A stretch of 64,000 nt of DNA, from positions 3,834,501 to 3,898,500 of the forward strand of contig NZ_CP058214.1 of assembly GCF_015482775.1 (NCBI RefSeq). The letters are read 5' to 3'. A program made the translations under genes and the position numbers. The notes beneath the pieces were generated by a model. The model was not told the DNA's origin. It worked only from the letters and a program-made list of their open reading frames with translations, and did no database searches. Source of the stretch: Kaustia mangrovi (lineage in GTDB: Bacteria > Pseudomonadota > Alphaproteobacteria > Rhizobiales > Im1). The first letter of the stretch is position 1, and the number at the start of each line of letters is the position of its first letter. Positions 9,350 to 17,806 of this stretch are shown in pieces.

Positions 9350-9442
9350 GGATGGATGCCCGCCTTCGCGGGCATGAGCGGTCAGGAGGCAGGACCGGCC
9401 TGCATCGCCTCCCGCTCGCTCCCGCGAAGGCGGGAGCCCAGG
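9350..9442. repeat. Dispersed palindromic repeat, copy 1
   Basis: Two GC-rich hairpin arms lie between convergent genes. CCCGCCTTCGCGGG at about 9358-9371 is the exact reverse complement of CCCGCGAAGGCGGG at about 9420-9433. Each arm is itself a short palindrome. The same design recurs at 12552, 19988, 50388, 55338 and 55544. The rest of the 289-bp gap after the ureohydrolase (9244-9532) holds this repeat and the terminator below, and no gene. Confidence 0.75.
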
Positions 9443-9462
9443 GGCTGTGCGGGGCGGGCTAC

Positions 9463-9501
9463 AAGGAAAAGGCCCTCCCGGGCCATGGGGCCGGGGAGGG
9501 C
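9463..9501 (-). terminator. Rho-independent terminator of the CNPC-repeat gene
   Basis: On the minus strand a strong GC hairpin (gccctccccggccc paired with gggcccgggagggc across a short loop, 9472-9501) is followed by CTTTTCCTT. It lies 31 bp beyond the stop of the CNPC-repeat gene, as expected for its terminator. Confidence 0.75.
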
Positions 9502-9532
9502 TTGTTGCCGGTCTCGTTCGGGTCGGAGACCG

Positions 9533-9868
9533 TCAGTTGGTGGCCGCGCAGGGGTTGCACGGGTTCTTGGCCGCGCAAGGATTGCACGGGTTGCAGGGAT
9601 TGGCCGCTGCGCAGGGGTTGCACGGCTTCTTGGTCGCGCAGGGGTTGCACGGGTTGGCCGCGGCGTTGCCCGCACACGGATTGCACGGATTGCAGGAGGC
9701 CAGGCGCATGCGCGGCTCCGCCGACGGATTGGCCGGGGCGTTCTGTGCGATGCCCGGCGCGCCCGTGTCGGCGGGCACAGCGGCGATGGCCGGGCCGGCC
9801 GCGAGCCCGAGAGCCAGTGGCAGCGCGGCGGCGGTCGAGAGAAGTGCGGTCTTGCGGGTCTTCATCAT
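9533..9868 (-). CDS. Secreted cysteine-rich CNPC-repeat protein, function unknown
   Basis: I do not recognise a named family. The protein has 111 residues. [20 protein letters not shown] and an alanine-rich stretch ending AIA form a clear Sec signal peptide. A linker of about 35 residues follows, and the last 50 residues are built from CNPC and CNPCNPC units separated by AAANP, TKKP or AAKN spacers. I count 12 cysteines, all in Asn-Pro-Cys context, with no His or Met in the repeat. Regularly spaced Cys in a secreted protein suggests metal binding or disulfide packing, but this is inference. The start follows GGGAGG 4 bp upstream. The upstream neighbour is a cupredoxin-like secreted protein. 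A terminator follows. Confidence 0.75.
   Translation of the reverse strand: MMKTRKTALLSTAAALPLALGLAAGPAIAAVPADTGAPGIAQNAPANPSAEPRMRLASCNPCNPCAGNAAANPCNPCATKKPCNPCAAANPCNPCNPCAAKNPCNPCAATN
9536..9696. repeat. Tandem coding repeat encoding NPCNPCA units
   Basis: Short imperfect tandem units built around ggttgcacgg and cgcgca recur here and encode the CNPC repeats of the gene above. Units vary in length because the peptide alternates CNPC and CNPCNPC. Such repeats can grow or shrink by slippage, so copy number may differ between strains. Confidence 0.7.
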
Positions 9869-10038
9869 GTCCCTCCCGGGGATCTGGCGGCGGCCCGGCG
9901 ATCTCTTTGTTGTCCGTCGGGCCACCGGGGTTTGGTCAACGCTGTCGAGCCTAGCAAGCGGCGCGAAGGGCGGGGGTCACAAGGGCCTCACCGGCCCATC
10001 ACTTCGCTGTGAGGGGGAGCGGTGCCCCCCTCACGCGC

Positions 10039-10527
10039 TCACTGAACGACGATCCTGTAGTCGGGCGTCGGGTTGAGGGGGCAGGAGTAGACATAGTCCG
10101 TACCCTCCTCGAGGGTGACCTCGTAGTCATGCGTCACGCCCGGCTCCAGCCCGCCGCCGGACACGCTGGTCTTCGACAGCTTGTGCAGCGGATTGCTGGG
10201 GTTGTAGTCGCTCTCGCGCAGCCAGAAGCCGAGCTCGTAGGGCACGTTCTTGTTGGTCACGCGGAAGATGTACTTGCCGGGCTCCAATGTGAGGGCACCG
10301 GCCTCCTTGAGGCGATCCGCGCCGGTTTCGGCGTTGATCTTCTTGCAGTCCTCCGCCGATTCCGGCTTGTAGCCGAGATCGACGCCGTTCTCCGATTCCA
10401 CGAACTGGCAGCCGGTCTGGGTGAGCGTGATGACCTTCGCCTCCTGCGCGCCGGCCGGGGCGAAGGCGGCGGTGCCGGCCAGAAGGCCGATGGCCGCGGC
10501 GAGCGAGGCGCCTTGCACGATGTTCAT
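10039..10527 (-). CDS. Secreted cupredoxin-like protein
   Basis: This 162-residue protein has a Sec signal (MNIVQGASLAAAIGLLAG, cleavage near AGAQ). The mature part predicts a small beta-sandwich: a KYIFRVTNKNVPYELGFWL strand region, then EPGVTHDYEVTLEEGTDYVYSC, then PLNPTPDYRIVVQ at the end. The strand order and the Cys near the C-terminus recall cupredoxins, but the His and Met expected after that Cys are absent. A classical blue-copper site is therefore unlikely. The start has AGGAGG 6-7 bp upstream. The CNPC-repeat gene begins 170 bp downstream on the same strand, so joint expression is possible. Confidence 0.6.
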   Translation of the reverse strand: MNIVQGASLAAAIGLLAGTAAFAPAGAQEAKVITLTQTGCQFVESENGVDLGYKPESAEDCKKINAETGADRLKEAGALTLEPGKYIFRVTNKNVPYELGFWLRESDYNPSNPLHKLSKTSVSGGGLEPGVTHDYEVTLEEGTDYVYSCPLNPTPDYRIVVQ

Positions 10528-10675
10528 GACAAACCCTCCTGCTTGTCGTTCAGGTTTCCACGGGCACCGGTCGCGGCACCCGCAATCCAGGCCCCAAGTA
10601 GGCGCGCTGAGGGCAGGGTTGGGCAAATCAACTGGCGATCAGCCGGGCTTCACTTTGGCGTGAAAGACAGCGGTG

Positions 10676-11401
10676 TCAGGCCGCGCGGTTGCGGCGGGCA
10701 AGCGCCCGGCGGACATCCGCAATCTGCCGGTCGACATCGATCTCGGCGATCGAGGCGATCTCGAGCGCGCGGTCCTCGTAGACGTCGCGGTCGGGATGGC
10801 GCGCGGCATGGGCCGCAATCGTGCGGTCGCGCTCGTGCAGCAGGGCCTCGATCTGCGGGCGGAACAACACGAACATGGCTGTGATCCACCGGTTCACCGC
10901 AAGGCAGGGATAGGTGTGGTCCACCCTGAAGCGGTCGAGCATGGCGATCACGTCGCCGGCCGGATAGAAGGTCTCGTCGGTCACCCAGCGATTGGTGGTG
11001 AACAGGCCGACGGGGAAGCCTGGCGCGTTCATCGAGATGGCCACGAAATGGGCGAGCGCATCCTCGCCTTCCGGCCGCTCCGCCTCGCCGTCATAGGCGA
11101 CCGGCGCGACGCCCTCGGGCATGCCGGAGGCCCTCAGGAATGTATGGAAATGGCCGTGCTCGCCGGCCTCCGCGCGGTGGGCGTGGTAGTAATACTGGGC
11201 GTGGAACTCGCCGTCATAGACGTCGCCCTTGGGGTAGTGGTCGAGCTCGTAGAACGTGCCCTGATGGGCGAGGCACTGGCCGACCACATTGGTGCCCGCC
11301 TTCTCCAGCAGGCGATAGCACTCCTTGATCTCCGCGCCCGCGGCCTCCATCGCCTCCAGCCGTTCGCGCGGCACTTGCGACCAGTCTGTCCGCATCGTCA
11401 T
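10676..11401 (-). CDS. Conserved hypothetical protein, His-rich (DUF6969-like)
   Basis: This is a 241-residue soluble protein with no signal peptide. Conserved-looking blocks are GTFYELDHYPKGDVYDGEFHAQYYYHAH cut by short variable loops, GEHGHFHTFLR, and GLFTTNRWVTDETFYPAGD. The density of His, Tyr and Asp in the first half suggests a metal or cofactor site. From memory it resembles the family called DUF6969, which needs a profile search to confirm. Start codons at 11401 and 11395 are both possible. It stands alone between the cupredoxin-like gene and an alpha/beta hydrolase. No function is proposed. Confidence 0.6.
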   Translation of the reverse strand: MTMRTDWSQVPRERLEAMEAAGAEIKECYRLLEKAGTNVVGQCLAHQGTFYELDHYPKGDVYDGEFHAQYYYHAHRAEAGEHGHFHTFLRASGMPEGVAPVAYDGEAERPEGEDALAHFVAISMNAPGFPVGLFTTNRWVTDETFYPAGDVIAMLDRFRVDHTYPCLAVNRWITAMFVLFRPQIEALLHERDRTIAAHAARHPDRDVYEDRALEIASIAEIDVDRQIADVRRALARRNRAA

Positions 11402-11520
11402 CGCCTCGGTGTCCTTGCGGGTCCCATGTCGCGGCCAAGTCTAACCGAGACGAAAAGCCCCGCCGGATCACCGTCGCGTCACATCTTCGTGAGGATTCGG
11501 CGGCGCCCGGACGGCCGGGA

Positions 11521-12318
11521 TCAGCCGGTCGCAAGAAAGCGGTCGATCTGGTCGAGGAAGGCCTGGCCGTGGGTCAGCGGATAGAAATGGCCCGCGCCGG
11601 GGACGATGTCGAGCTCGGCGCCGGGAATGAGGCTGGCGAGCTCGCGGGACAGGTGGACCGGCGTGATCATGTCGAGCTCCGCACCGCCGACGAGCGTCGG
11701 CGTGGCGATGCGGTGGAGGTCCGACCGCCGGTCGAAGGCGCGGATGGCGGCGATCCGCCTCAGCGTGCATTCGGGATCGGGCACCATGAGGCGCACGAAA
11801 TCGGGGGCGGGCGCCTGCGCCTCTTCCGGGTGCGAGGACAGCCAGTCTGGCGTCTTCATGAACAGCGCGGACTGGCGCAGATAGTCCTCCGCGCCAAGCG
11901 TCCTGAGCACCTTCGAGCGCATGTCGAACAGCATGTCGAAATAGGCGTCGAAGCCCGGCCAGCTCGCCGAGATCACCAGCCTGTTCAGCCGCTCGGGCCG
12001 TTCGATGGCAATCACCTGGCCGATGGCGCCGCCGGTCGAGTGGCCGACGAGATCGGCGCGCTCGATGCCGAGTCCGTCCATGAGGGCGAGCACGTCGCCG
12101 GCCATCTGCTCCACGGAATAGTCGAAATGCGGCAGGCTGGACCGGCCCGTGCCGCGATGGTCGTGGGTGACGACGGTAAAACGCCGGGCCAGCGTGCCCA
12201 CATGGGGAGCCCAGAAGTCGGCGATGCCGCCGAGGCCCGAGACGAGCAGCAGCGGCGGACCGGACCCGTCCACGTCGTAATGGAGCCTGTCGCCGTCAGG
12301 CAGGTCGATATGGGGCAT
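11521..12318 (-). CDS. Alpha/beta hydrolase, RutD / 3-oxoadipate enol-lactonase-like
   Basis: This 265-residue cytoplasmic enzyme has an HDHRGTGRS segment, the nucleophile elbow GHSTGG, a late acidic residue in VGGAELDMITPVHLS and the catalytic His in PGAGHFYPL. The order and length match the RutD/PcaD branch of alpha/beta hydrolases. No pyrimidine (rut) or protocatechuate genes are nearby, so the substrate is open. The start MPHIDLPDGDRLHY was chosen because this is where family similarity begins. The frame is open 65 codons further upstream through repeat DNA. Confidence 0.75.
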   Translation of the reverse strand: MPHIDLPDGDRLHYDVDGSGPPLLLVSGLGGIADFWAPHVGTLARRFTVVTHDHRGTGRSSLPHFDYSVEQMAGDVLALMDGLGIERADLVGHSTGGAIGQVIAIERPERLNRLVISASWPGFDAYFDMLFDMRSKVLRTLGAEDYLRQSALFMKTPDWLSSHPEEAQAPAPDFVRLMVPDPECTLRRIAAIRAFDRRSDLHRIATPTLVGGAELDMITPVHLSRELASLIPGAELDIVPGAGHFYPLTHGQAFLDQIDRFLATG

Positions 12319-12551
12319 GTCTCGCCGGTGGAACCAGATGGATGGAACGGTTGCAACCGCCCCATCTTCGCCGTGCCGAGGCGAAAGCGCAAGCGCAAGC
12401 GGGTTGGGGTGGATCGCGACGCGGATGCCCATCTCGAGCACAGGGTAACCGCATGTGGCAGGTATCGGTTGGCGCCATTCGCCTGGATATCGTCTCGGGA
12501 CCTGATCCGGCAACCGGCTGGCAGTCCCGATCGCATGCGGCGATTGTCATT

Positions 12552-12623
12552 CGTCATTCCCGCGAAAGCGGGAATCCATGCCTCCGATACGCTTCGTGGA
12601 TTCCCGCTTTCGCGGGAATGACG
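12552..12623. repeat. Dispersed palindromic repeat, copy 2
   Basis: A two-armed element: cgtcattcccgcgaaagc and its reverse complement at the far end flank about 20 bp of spacer that includes ATCCATG...GTGGATT. Each arm can form its own small hairpin and the whole element a larger one. It lies between the alpha/beta hydrolase start and the end of ald. Confidence 0.85.
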
Positions 12624-12739
12624 GAGAAGGAGCGGGGAAGCAGTGACGCCGCATGGTCCGAACCAGCAGCATCGCCCCACCTGGAGCATAGAAGGACGCC
12701 CGCCTCCCTGCGGCAGGGAAGCGGGCTAAATCGTAATGC

Positions 12740-13858
12740 CTACGCCGCCAGTGCGGTTCCCGGCTCGATGAAGTCGTAGCCGAGGCCCTCTGCGACCGCC
12801 TTGTAGGTGATCCGGCCGCGATAGACATTGAGGCCCGCGAGCAGATGGGGATCCTCCGCGAGCGCCTGCTTGTAGCCCTTGTCGGCGAGCTTGAGCACGT
12901 AGGGCAGGGTGACGTTGTTGAGCGCGATGGCGGAAGTGCGCGCGACCGCGCCGGGCATGTTGGCCACGCAGTAATGGACCACGCCGTCGACGATATAGGT
13001 CGGGTCGGCATGGGTCGTGGCGTGCGAGGTTTCCGCGCAGCCGCCCTGATCGATGGCGACATCGACGATCACCGAGCCCTGCTTCATGCCGGCGACCATC
13101 TCGCGCGAGACCAGCTTCGGCGCCGCCGCACCGGGGATCAGCACCGCGCCGATCACGAGATCGGCCTGGCCGATTTCCTCCTCCACGCTCGTGCGCGTGG
13201 AGAAGACCGTCTTCACCCGGGGCCCGAACCGGGCGTCGAGCATCTGCATGGTGTGGTCGTTCTTCTCCAGTATGGTGACCTCCGCGCACATGCCCGTGGC
13301 GATCACCGCGGCATGCTGGCCGACCACGCCGCCGCCGACGATCACGACCCGTGCCGGGGGAACGCCCGGCACGCCGCCGAGCAGCAGGCCGAGGCCGCCC
13401 TGTTCCTTCTCCAGGCAATGCGCGCCCGCCTGCACCGACATGCGGCCGGCGACCTGCGACATCGGCGCCAGGAGCGGCAGCCCGCCATAGGGGCCGGTGA
13501 CCGTCTCGTAGGCGATGCAGACCGCGCCGCTCTCGACGAGATCGTGCGTCTGGTCGGGATCGGGCGCGAGATGCAGATAGGTGAAGAGGATCTGGCCGTC
13601 CTTTAGCTTCTTGCGCTCGACCGCCTGCGGCTCCTTCACCTTCACCACCATTTCGGCGCGCGCGAACACGTCGTCGGCGGAGCCCACGATCTCCGCGCCT
13701 GCGGCCCGGTAGTCCTCGTCGCTCGCCCCGATGCCTTCGCCGGCATGGGTCTCCACAATGACCCCGTGGCCATGGGCCGTCGCCTCCCTCACGCTCGTCG
13801 GCGTGAGACCGACACGGTATTCGTGTGTCTTGATTTCCTTGGGAACCCCAATCAGCAT
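12740..13858 (-). CDS. ald: Alanine dehydrogenase
   Basis: This 372-residue cytoplasmic enzyme interconverts L-alanine plus NAD with pyruvate, ammonia and NADH. It opens with MLIGVPKEIKTHEYRVGL, keeps the active-site VKVKEP (Lys75) and His96 in LFTYLHLAP, and has the NAD-binding glycine run VIVGGGVVGQHA. It is full length. SpuC-type transamination produces alanine, so Ald could recycle it to pyruvate, a plausible metabolic link to the 2422-9243 operon. The start has AGGAG 7-8 bp upstream. The neighbour at 14072 is divergent. Confidence 0.93.
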   Translation of the reverse strand: MLIGVPKEIKTHEYRVGLTPTSVREATAHGHGVIVETHAGEGIGASDEDYRAAGAEIVGSADDVFARAEMVVKVKEPQAVERKKLKDGQILFTYLHLAPDPDQTHDLVESGAVCIAYETVTGPYGGLPLLAPMSQVAGRMSVQAGAHCLEKEQGGLGLLLGGVPGVPPARVVIVGGGVVGQHAAVIATGMCAEVTILEKNDHTMQMLDARFGPRVKTVFSTRTSVEEEIGQADLVIGAVLIPGAAAPKLVSREMVAGMKQGSVIVDVAIDQGGCAETSHATTHADPTYIVDGVVHYCVANMPGAVARTSAIALNNVTLPYVLKLADKGYKQALAEDPHLLAGLNVYRGRITYKAVAEGLGYDFIEPGTALAA

Positions 13859-14071
13859 GATTTGTCTCCTGAAACCCACCAGGTACGGCAGGCCCCGGCT
13901 CCATCGGCCTCCCGTGGCATCGTGGTAGCTCCAAAACCGGGAGCGGTCTAGGGGCAGCTTGGGCATTCCCGTGAGTCCAGGCGGGCCCCGAGCGATCCCC
14001 GCGTGCCGCCGACTGCGGGATATGATATGGGCGGGGGACGAACAGGCATCCATGAATGGCGGATCTGCCCC

Positions 14072-15097
14072 ATGTCCAGATTCCACGAACTCCTTGCCGA
14101 ACGCGACTGGCTCCTGGCCGACGGGGCCACGGGAACGAATTATTTCCACATGGGGCTTCAGTCCGGCGATGCGCCGGAATTGTGGAATATCGACCATCCC
14201 GACCGCGTGCGCTCGCTCCATCGCTCTTTCATCGCGGCTGGCTCGGACATCGTCCTGACCAACAGCTTCGGCTGCAACCGCTATCGCCTCAAGCTCCATG
14301 CGGCGGAGGATCGCGTGGCCGAGCTCAACGGTGCCGCGGCCCGCAATGCCCGGGCAGAGGCCGATGCCGTCGACCGGCCGGTTCTGGTGGCGGGCTCCAT
14401 GGGGCCGACCGGCGAGATCTACGCGCCCGTCGGTCCGCTCGACGAGGCCGACGGCGCGGCCGCCTTCGCCGAACAGGCGCAGGCGCTTGCCGATGGCGGC
14501 GCCGACCTTCTGTGGATCGAGACGATCTCCTCGTGCGAGGAGCTTCGCGCGGCGGTCTCGGGCGCGGCGGTGGCCGGGCTTCCTATCGTCGTCACCATGA
14601 GCTTCGACACCAACGGGCGCACCATGATGGGGCTCACGCCGGAGGATTTCGCCGGCATCGCCTCAGGGCTCGAGCCCGTACCCGCCGCCATCGGCGCCAA
14701 TTGCGGCACGGGGGCGGCCGAGCTCGTCGTCGCCGTGCTCGCCATCGCCGCCGCCGCGCCGGGCGCGGTGGTCGTGGCGAAGGGCAATTGCGGCATTCCC
14801 CGATATGTGGACGGCCATGTCCACTATACGGGAACGCCGGAGGTGATGGCCGACTATGCGCGGCTGGCCCTCGATGCCGGGGCGCGCATCATCGGCGGGT
14901 GCTGCGGCACCTCGCCGGAGCATCTCGCCGCCATGCACGCAGCCCTCAGCGCCCATGAGCGCGGCCCGCGCCCGAGCGTGGAGACGATCGTGGAACGGCT
15001 CGGCGAGGTCTCCGCCCTGTCGCGCGGCGAGGCCCCGCCATCGCGCGCCGGCGGCGAGCGGCGGAGGCGGCGCCCCGCGCGCTCGCCGGCACGGTGA
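14072..15097 (+). CDS. bmt: Betaine--homocysteine S-methyltransferase family protein
   Basis: This 341-residue protein is a TIM-barrel S-methyltransferase of the homocysteine methyltransferase family. The start LLADGATGTNYFHMGL binds substrate. The zinc cysteines are an earlier GANCGTG and the late GGCCGTSPEHL pair. In the Bmt branch a methyl group of betaine or a similar donor goes to homocysteine to form methionine. The gene opens the cluster that includes a corrinoid protein, two MttB enzymes and a pterin methyltransferase, so the donor may be methyl-corrinoid instead. The last 35 residues are Arg- and Pro-rich and probably disordered. The corrinoid gene follows 249 bp later, with a terminator after it. 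Confidence 0.82.
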   Translation: MSRFHELLAERDWLLADGATGTNYFHMGLQSGDAPELWNIDHPDRVRSLHRSFIAAGSDIVLTNSFGCNRYRLKLHAAEDRVAELNGAAARNARAEADAVDRPVLVAGSMGPTGEIYAPVGPLDEADGAAAFAEQAQALADGGADLLWIETISSCEELRAAVSGAAVAGLPIVVTMSFDTNGRTMMGLTPEDFAGIASGLEPVPAAIGANCGTGAAELVVAVLAIAAAAPGAVVVAKGNCGIPRYVDGHVHYTGTPEVMADYARLALDAGARIIGGCCGTSPEHLAAMHAALSAHERGPRPSVETIVERLGEVSALSRGEAPPSRAGGERRRRRPARSPAR

Positions 15098-15346
15098 GGC
15101 CGAAACCGGAGGTGGGGGTTCAAGCCTCATACCTTTTCGGGTTAGGATCGTCTCCGTTCACTGATCGACCTGTCGGGAAAACGTGCAGGACCAGTCGTTC
15201 CGGCACGGGGGAGGGGGCTTGATGTCGATTTCGCACCCGTTCACGTCGCTGATGCGGTGGGGAATTCGGGCAGTTGCGCGTAGCGTGCGGTTCACGATCC
15301 GGTTTCGCATGACGCCGATGCCGGCCTGTACAGTTGGAGAGCAGTG

Positions 15347-16054
15347 ATGAGCGAAGAGGAACTCGATCTCCGGTCCCTGAACGACGAAGAGCTCGTCCAG
15401 CAGATGCACGACGACCTCTATGACGGCCTCAAGGAGGAGGTCGAGGAGGGCGTGAACATTCTGCTCGAGCGCGGCTGGGCGCCCTACAAGGTTCTCACCG
15501 AGGCGCTGGTGGAGGGTATGCGCATCGTCGGCATCGACTTCCGCGACGGTATCCTGTTCGTGCCGGAAGTGCTGCTTGCGGCCAATTCCATGAAGGCGGG
15601 CATGTCGATCCTGCGCCCGCTGCTTGCCGAGACGGGCGCGCCCAAGGTCGGCAAGATGGTCATCGGCACGGTGAAGGGCGACATTCACGACATCGGCAAG
15701 AACCTCGTCTCCATGATGATGGAGGGCGCGGGCTTCGAGGTGATCGATCTCGGCATCAACAATCCGGTCGAGAACTATCTTGAAGCCATCGAGGAGCACC
15801 AGCCGGACATTCTCGGCATGTCGGCGCTCCTGACCACGACCATGCCCTACATGAAGGTCGTGATCGACGCCATGAAGGAGAAGGGCGTGCGCGACGACTT
15901 CATCGTTCTGGTCGGCGGCGCGCCGCTCAACGAGGAATTCGCCGACGCCATCGGCGCTGACGGCTATTGCCGCGATGCCGCCGTCGCGGTGGAGATGGCC
16001 AAGGACCTGATCGCGCGCCGGCACAACCAGAGCAAGGCGGCCGCCTCGGCCTGA
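15347..16054 (+). CDS. Corrinoid protein of a methyltransferase system (MtbC/MttC type)
   Basis: This 235-residue cytoplasmic protein carries the methyl group on cobalamin. Residues 10-95 form the helical cap domain (EGVNILLERGWAPYKVL, FVPEVLLAANSMKAG). Residues 103-228 form the Rossmann B12 domain, with GDIHDIG at 111-117 giving the lower-axial His114, SALLTTTM at 159-166 and VGGAPLNEEFADAIGADG near the end. It should cycle between Co(I) and methyl-Co(III), taking methyl groups from the MttB enzymes and passing them to tetrahydrofolate or homocysteine enzymes. ATG 15347 is preceded by GGAGA. A GTG one codon earlier is less likely. A strong terminator follows. Confidence 0.92.
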   Translation: MSEEELDLRSLNDEELVQQMHDDLYDGLKEEVEEGVNILLERGWAPYKVLTEALVEGMRIVGIDFRDGILFVPEVLLAANSMKAGMSILRPLLAETGAPKVGKMVIGTVKGDIHDIGKNLVSMMMEGAGFEVIDLGINNPVENYLEAIEEHQPDILGMSALLTTTMPYMKVVIDAMKEKGVRDDFIVLVGGAPLNEEFADAIGADGYCRDAAVAVEMAKDLIARRHNQSKAAASA

Positions 16055-16123
16055 GGCGGACGCTCGAGCGCGGACGTCGCCCCGGGCCTGTCGGCTCCCG
16101 GGCGGACGCGCATACGAAATGAC

Positions 16124-16165
16124 GACAGCCCATCCCGGGCGAAAACCGGGGTGGGCTGTCTTTCT
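16124..16165 (+). terminator. Rho-independent terminator after the corrinoid protein gene
   Basis: The stem gacagcccatcccgg (from 16124) pairs with ccggggtgggctgtc (16146-16160) through one G-T wobble, with a cgaaaa loop, and is followed by TTTCTC. It lies 70 bp past the corrinoid stop and closes the bmt-corrinoid transcription unit. The mttB genes therefore need their own promoters. Confidence 0.87.
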
Positions 16166-16204
16166 CAGACGTCAGGCGATACCGCAGTGCAGCGGGCTAT
16201 CCCG

Positions 16205-16939
16205 TCACCTCGTCTTCGACGCCGCCAGCTCCGCGCGGTGGGCGTCGGCGAGTTCGGCCATGCTGGTGAAGCGGAAGTCGTAGCGCGGCATGGCGCCGGG
16301 CGTCATGGTGGCGCCGAAACCCTCCTGGTCGTGGCGGCGGTAGATCCAGCAGGAGGCGAGCCCCGCCCGGTTGCCCGGCTCGTGGTCGTGGAACAGGCTT
16401 TCCGCGGTGTGCAGGATGTCCCCCTTCTCGACGCCGAGCGTGGAGAGCTTGTCCAGCATGTAGTCGAAATTGCGGTCCGACGGCTTGTAGGAGCCGACAT
16501 CCTCGGCGGTGTAGACCGCGTCGAAGGTCACGCCGAGCTTCTCGTTGCTGCCCATGAAGCTGTCATTGTCCACATTGGACAGGATGACGAGCTTGTAGTG
16601 CTGCTTGAGATAGCTCAGCGCCTCAGCAGAATCGGGAAAGGCCGGCCAGTTCTTCACCGAGCGGCCATAGGTCAGGCATTCCTCCCACGGCACTTCCAGG
16701 CCCCATTCCTCCGCGATCCGCCTGTAGACGATGGCGAGCAGCCGGTGATAGGCGAGCGCCGGGGTCTGGCGCTGCTGGGAGCTCTCGTGGCGGGCGTGGG
16801 CCTCGAGGATCTCGTTGCGCGTCGGCGCGGTCTCGAGCCGGTCGGTCAGCGGTTTCAGGTTCTCCACCATCCCGCTTTCCCAGTCGATCAGCGTGCCGTA
16901 GCAGTCGAATGTGAGAACCTTGAAGTCGGTGAGCTTCAT
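16205..16939 (-). CDS. Haloacid dehalogenase-like hydrolase (type II)
   Basis: This 244-residue cytoplasmic HAD-superfamily enzyme opens with [13 protein letters not shown], where Asp12 is the nucleophile. It continues with [12 protein letters not shown] (motif II), and [15 protein letters not shown] plus [15 protein letters not shown] carry motifs III and IV. This is the L-2-haloacid dehalogenase branch, whose members often act on phosphates instead. It is divergent from the DUF1638 gene. Its place inside the methyltransferase cluster suggests a side-product or phosphate-clearing role, but nothing in the sequence fixes the substrate. The ATG at 16939 was chosen where family similarity begins. 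Confidence 0.8.
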   Translation of the reverse strand: MKLTDFKVLTFDCYGTLIDWESGMVENLKPLTDRLETAPTRNEILEAHARHESSQQRQTPALAYHRLLAIVYRRIAEEWGLEVPWEECLTYGRSVKNWPAFPDSAEALSYLKQHYKLVILSNVDNDSFMGSNEKLGVTFDAVYTAEDVGSYKPSDRNFDYMLDKLSTLGVEKGDILHTAESLFHDHEPGNRAGLASCWIYRRHDQEGFGATMTPGAMPRYDFRFTSMAELADAHRAELAASKTR

Positions 16940-17027
16940 GCCGTGTCTCTCCGTCCATATGGGCCTGTTCCGGCCCGCCAGTATGCCCGCCGCCGGCTGG
17001 GGCTTTCTACCGAATCGCGGGCGACAA

Positions 17028-17042
17028 TGGCAGTTTGTGCCA
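17028..17042. promoter_or_regulatory. Candidate operator TGGCA-N5-TGCCA
   Basis: A perfect 15-bp inverted repeat, TGGCA gtttg TGCCA, lies in the 207-bp divergent region between the HAD gene (start 16939) and the DUF1638 gene (start 17147). The half-site spacing suits a dimeric regulator. It could control both genes. Confidence 0.4.
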
Positions 17043-17146
17043 GTGCGGGGCAAGCGCTCCGGCATAGCCTGCCACGGGTGCCCGGTGCGTTTTCGGGCGA
17101 CATCCCGTCGCCGCCGGCGTTTCGCAAGGGACCGGGCAATGCTTAT

Positions 17147-17806
17147 ATGACATCCATGGATCTCGCGCCGTCACAAGCCCAGGACTTCAAGCGCGGCCGC
17201 GGCGATGTGCTGTTGATCGCCTGTGGGGCGCTGGCGCGCGAGATCGTCGATCTCATCGAGCTCAACGACTGGCGGCATTTCGACGTCTCCTGCCTGCCGG
17301 CCAAGTGGCACAACACGCCGGCCCTCATCCCCGAGGCGGTGCGTGCGAAGATCCGCGCCGCGCGCGGCCGCTACAGCGCGATCTACGTGCTCTATGGCGA
17401 TTGCGGCACGGGCGGCAAGCTCGACCGCGTGCTCGCCGAGGAGGGCGTGGAGCGGATCGGCGGACCGCACTGCTATTCCTTCTTCTCCGGCAACGAGGCC
17501 TTCGCGGAGCGCGAGGCGGAGGACTGCACGAGCTTCTTCCTCACCGACTATCTCTGCCGGCATTTCGACAAGCTCATCATCGAGGGGCTCGGCATCGACC
17601 GGCATCCGGAGCTCCTGCCGCTCTATTTCGGCAATTACGAGAAGATCGTCTATCTCGCGCAGACGGACGACGAGACGCTTCGGGAAAAGGCGCAGGAGGC
17701 CGCCGAGCGTCTGGGGCTTGCCTACGAGTACCGGTTCACCGGCTATGGCGACCTTTCGGGCTTCATGGGCGCGCGCTCCGGCCGGCCATCCTCCTCCCAG
17801 CGATAG
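17147..17806 (+). CDS. DUF1638 domain protein of the methyltransferase cluster
   Basis: This 219-residue cytoplasmic protein matches the DUF1638 family: [13 protein letters not shown] at the start, [28 protein letters not shown] and [14 protein letters not shown]. Conserved Cys residues in GPHCYSF and ACGAL and the His in KWHNTP could bind metal. The family commonly sits beside mttB and corrinoid genes in methanogens and alphaproteobacteria, but its biochemical role is unknown. A start at 17156 (MDLAPSQ) is also possible. The last 64 bp overlap the 3-prime end of the convergent GFA gene. Confidence 0.82.
   Translation: MTSMDLAPSQAQDFKRGRGDVLLIACGALAREIVDLIELNDWRHFDVSCLPAKWHNTPALIPEAVRAKIRAARGRYSAIYVLYGDCGTGGKLDRVLAEEGVERIGGPHCYSFFSGNEAFAEREAEDCTSFFLTDYLCRHFDKLIIEGLGIDRHPELLPLYFGNYEKIVYLAQTDDETLREKAQEAAERLGLAYEYRFTGYGDLSGFMGARSGRPSSSQR

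Noticed and set aside
9536-9696. Repeat tract resembling a CRISPR array
   Set aside because: Repeats are short, imperfect and in frame with a coding sequence, with no spacers and no cas genes.
13859-15346. Cobalamin or SAM riboswitch upstream of the Bmt and corrinoid genes
   Set aside because: I looked for the B12-box and typical stem cores in these leaders and found none that fit.
17027-17043. Sigma54 promoter on the minus strand in the HAD/DUF1638 gap (TGGCAC...TGCC)
   Set aside because: The GG to GC spacing is 10 rather than the required 12, so the inverted-repeat reading is better.
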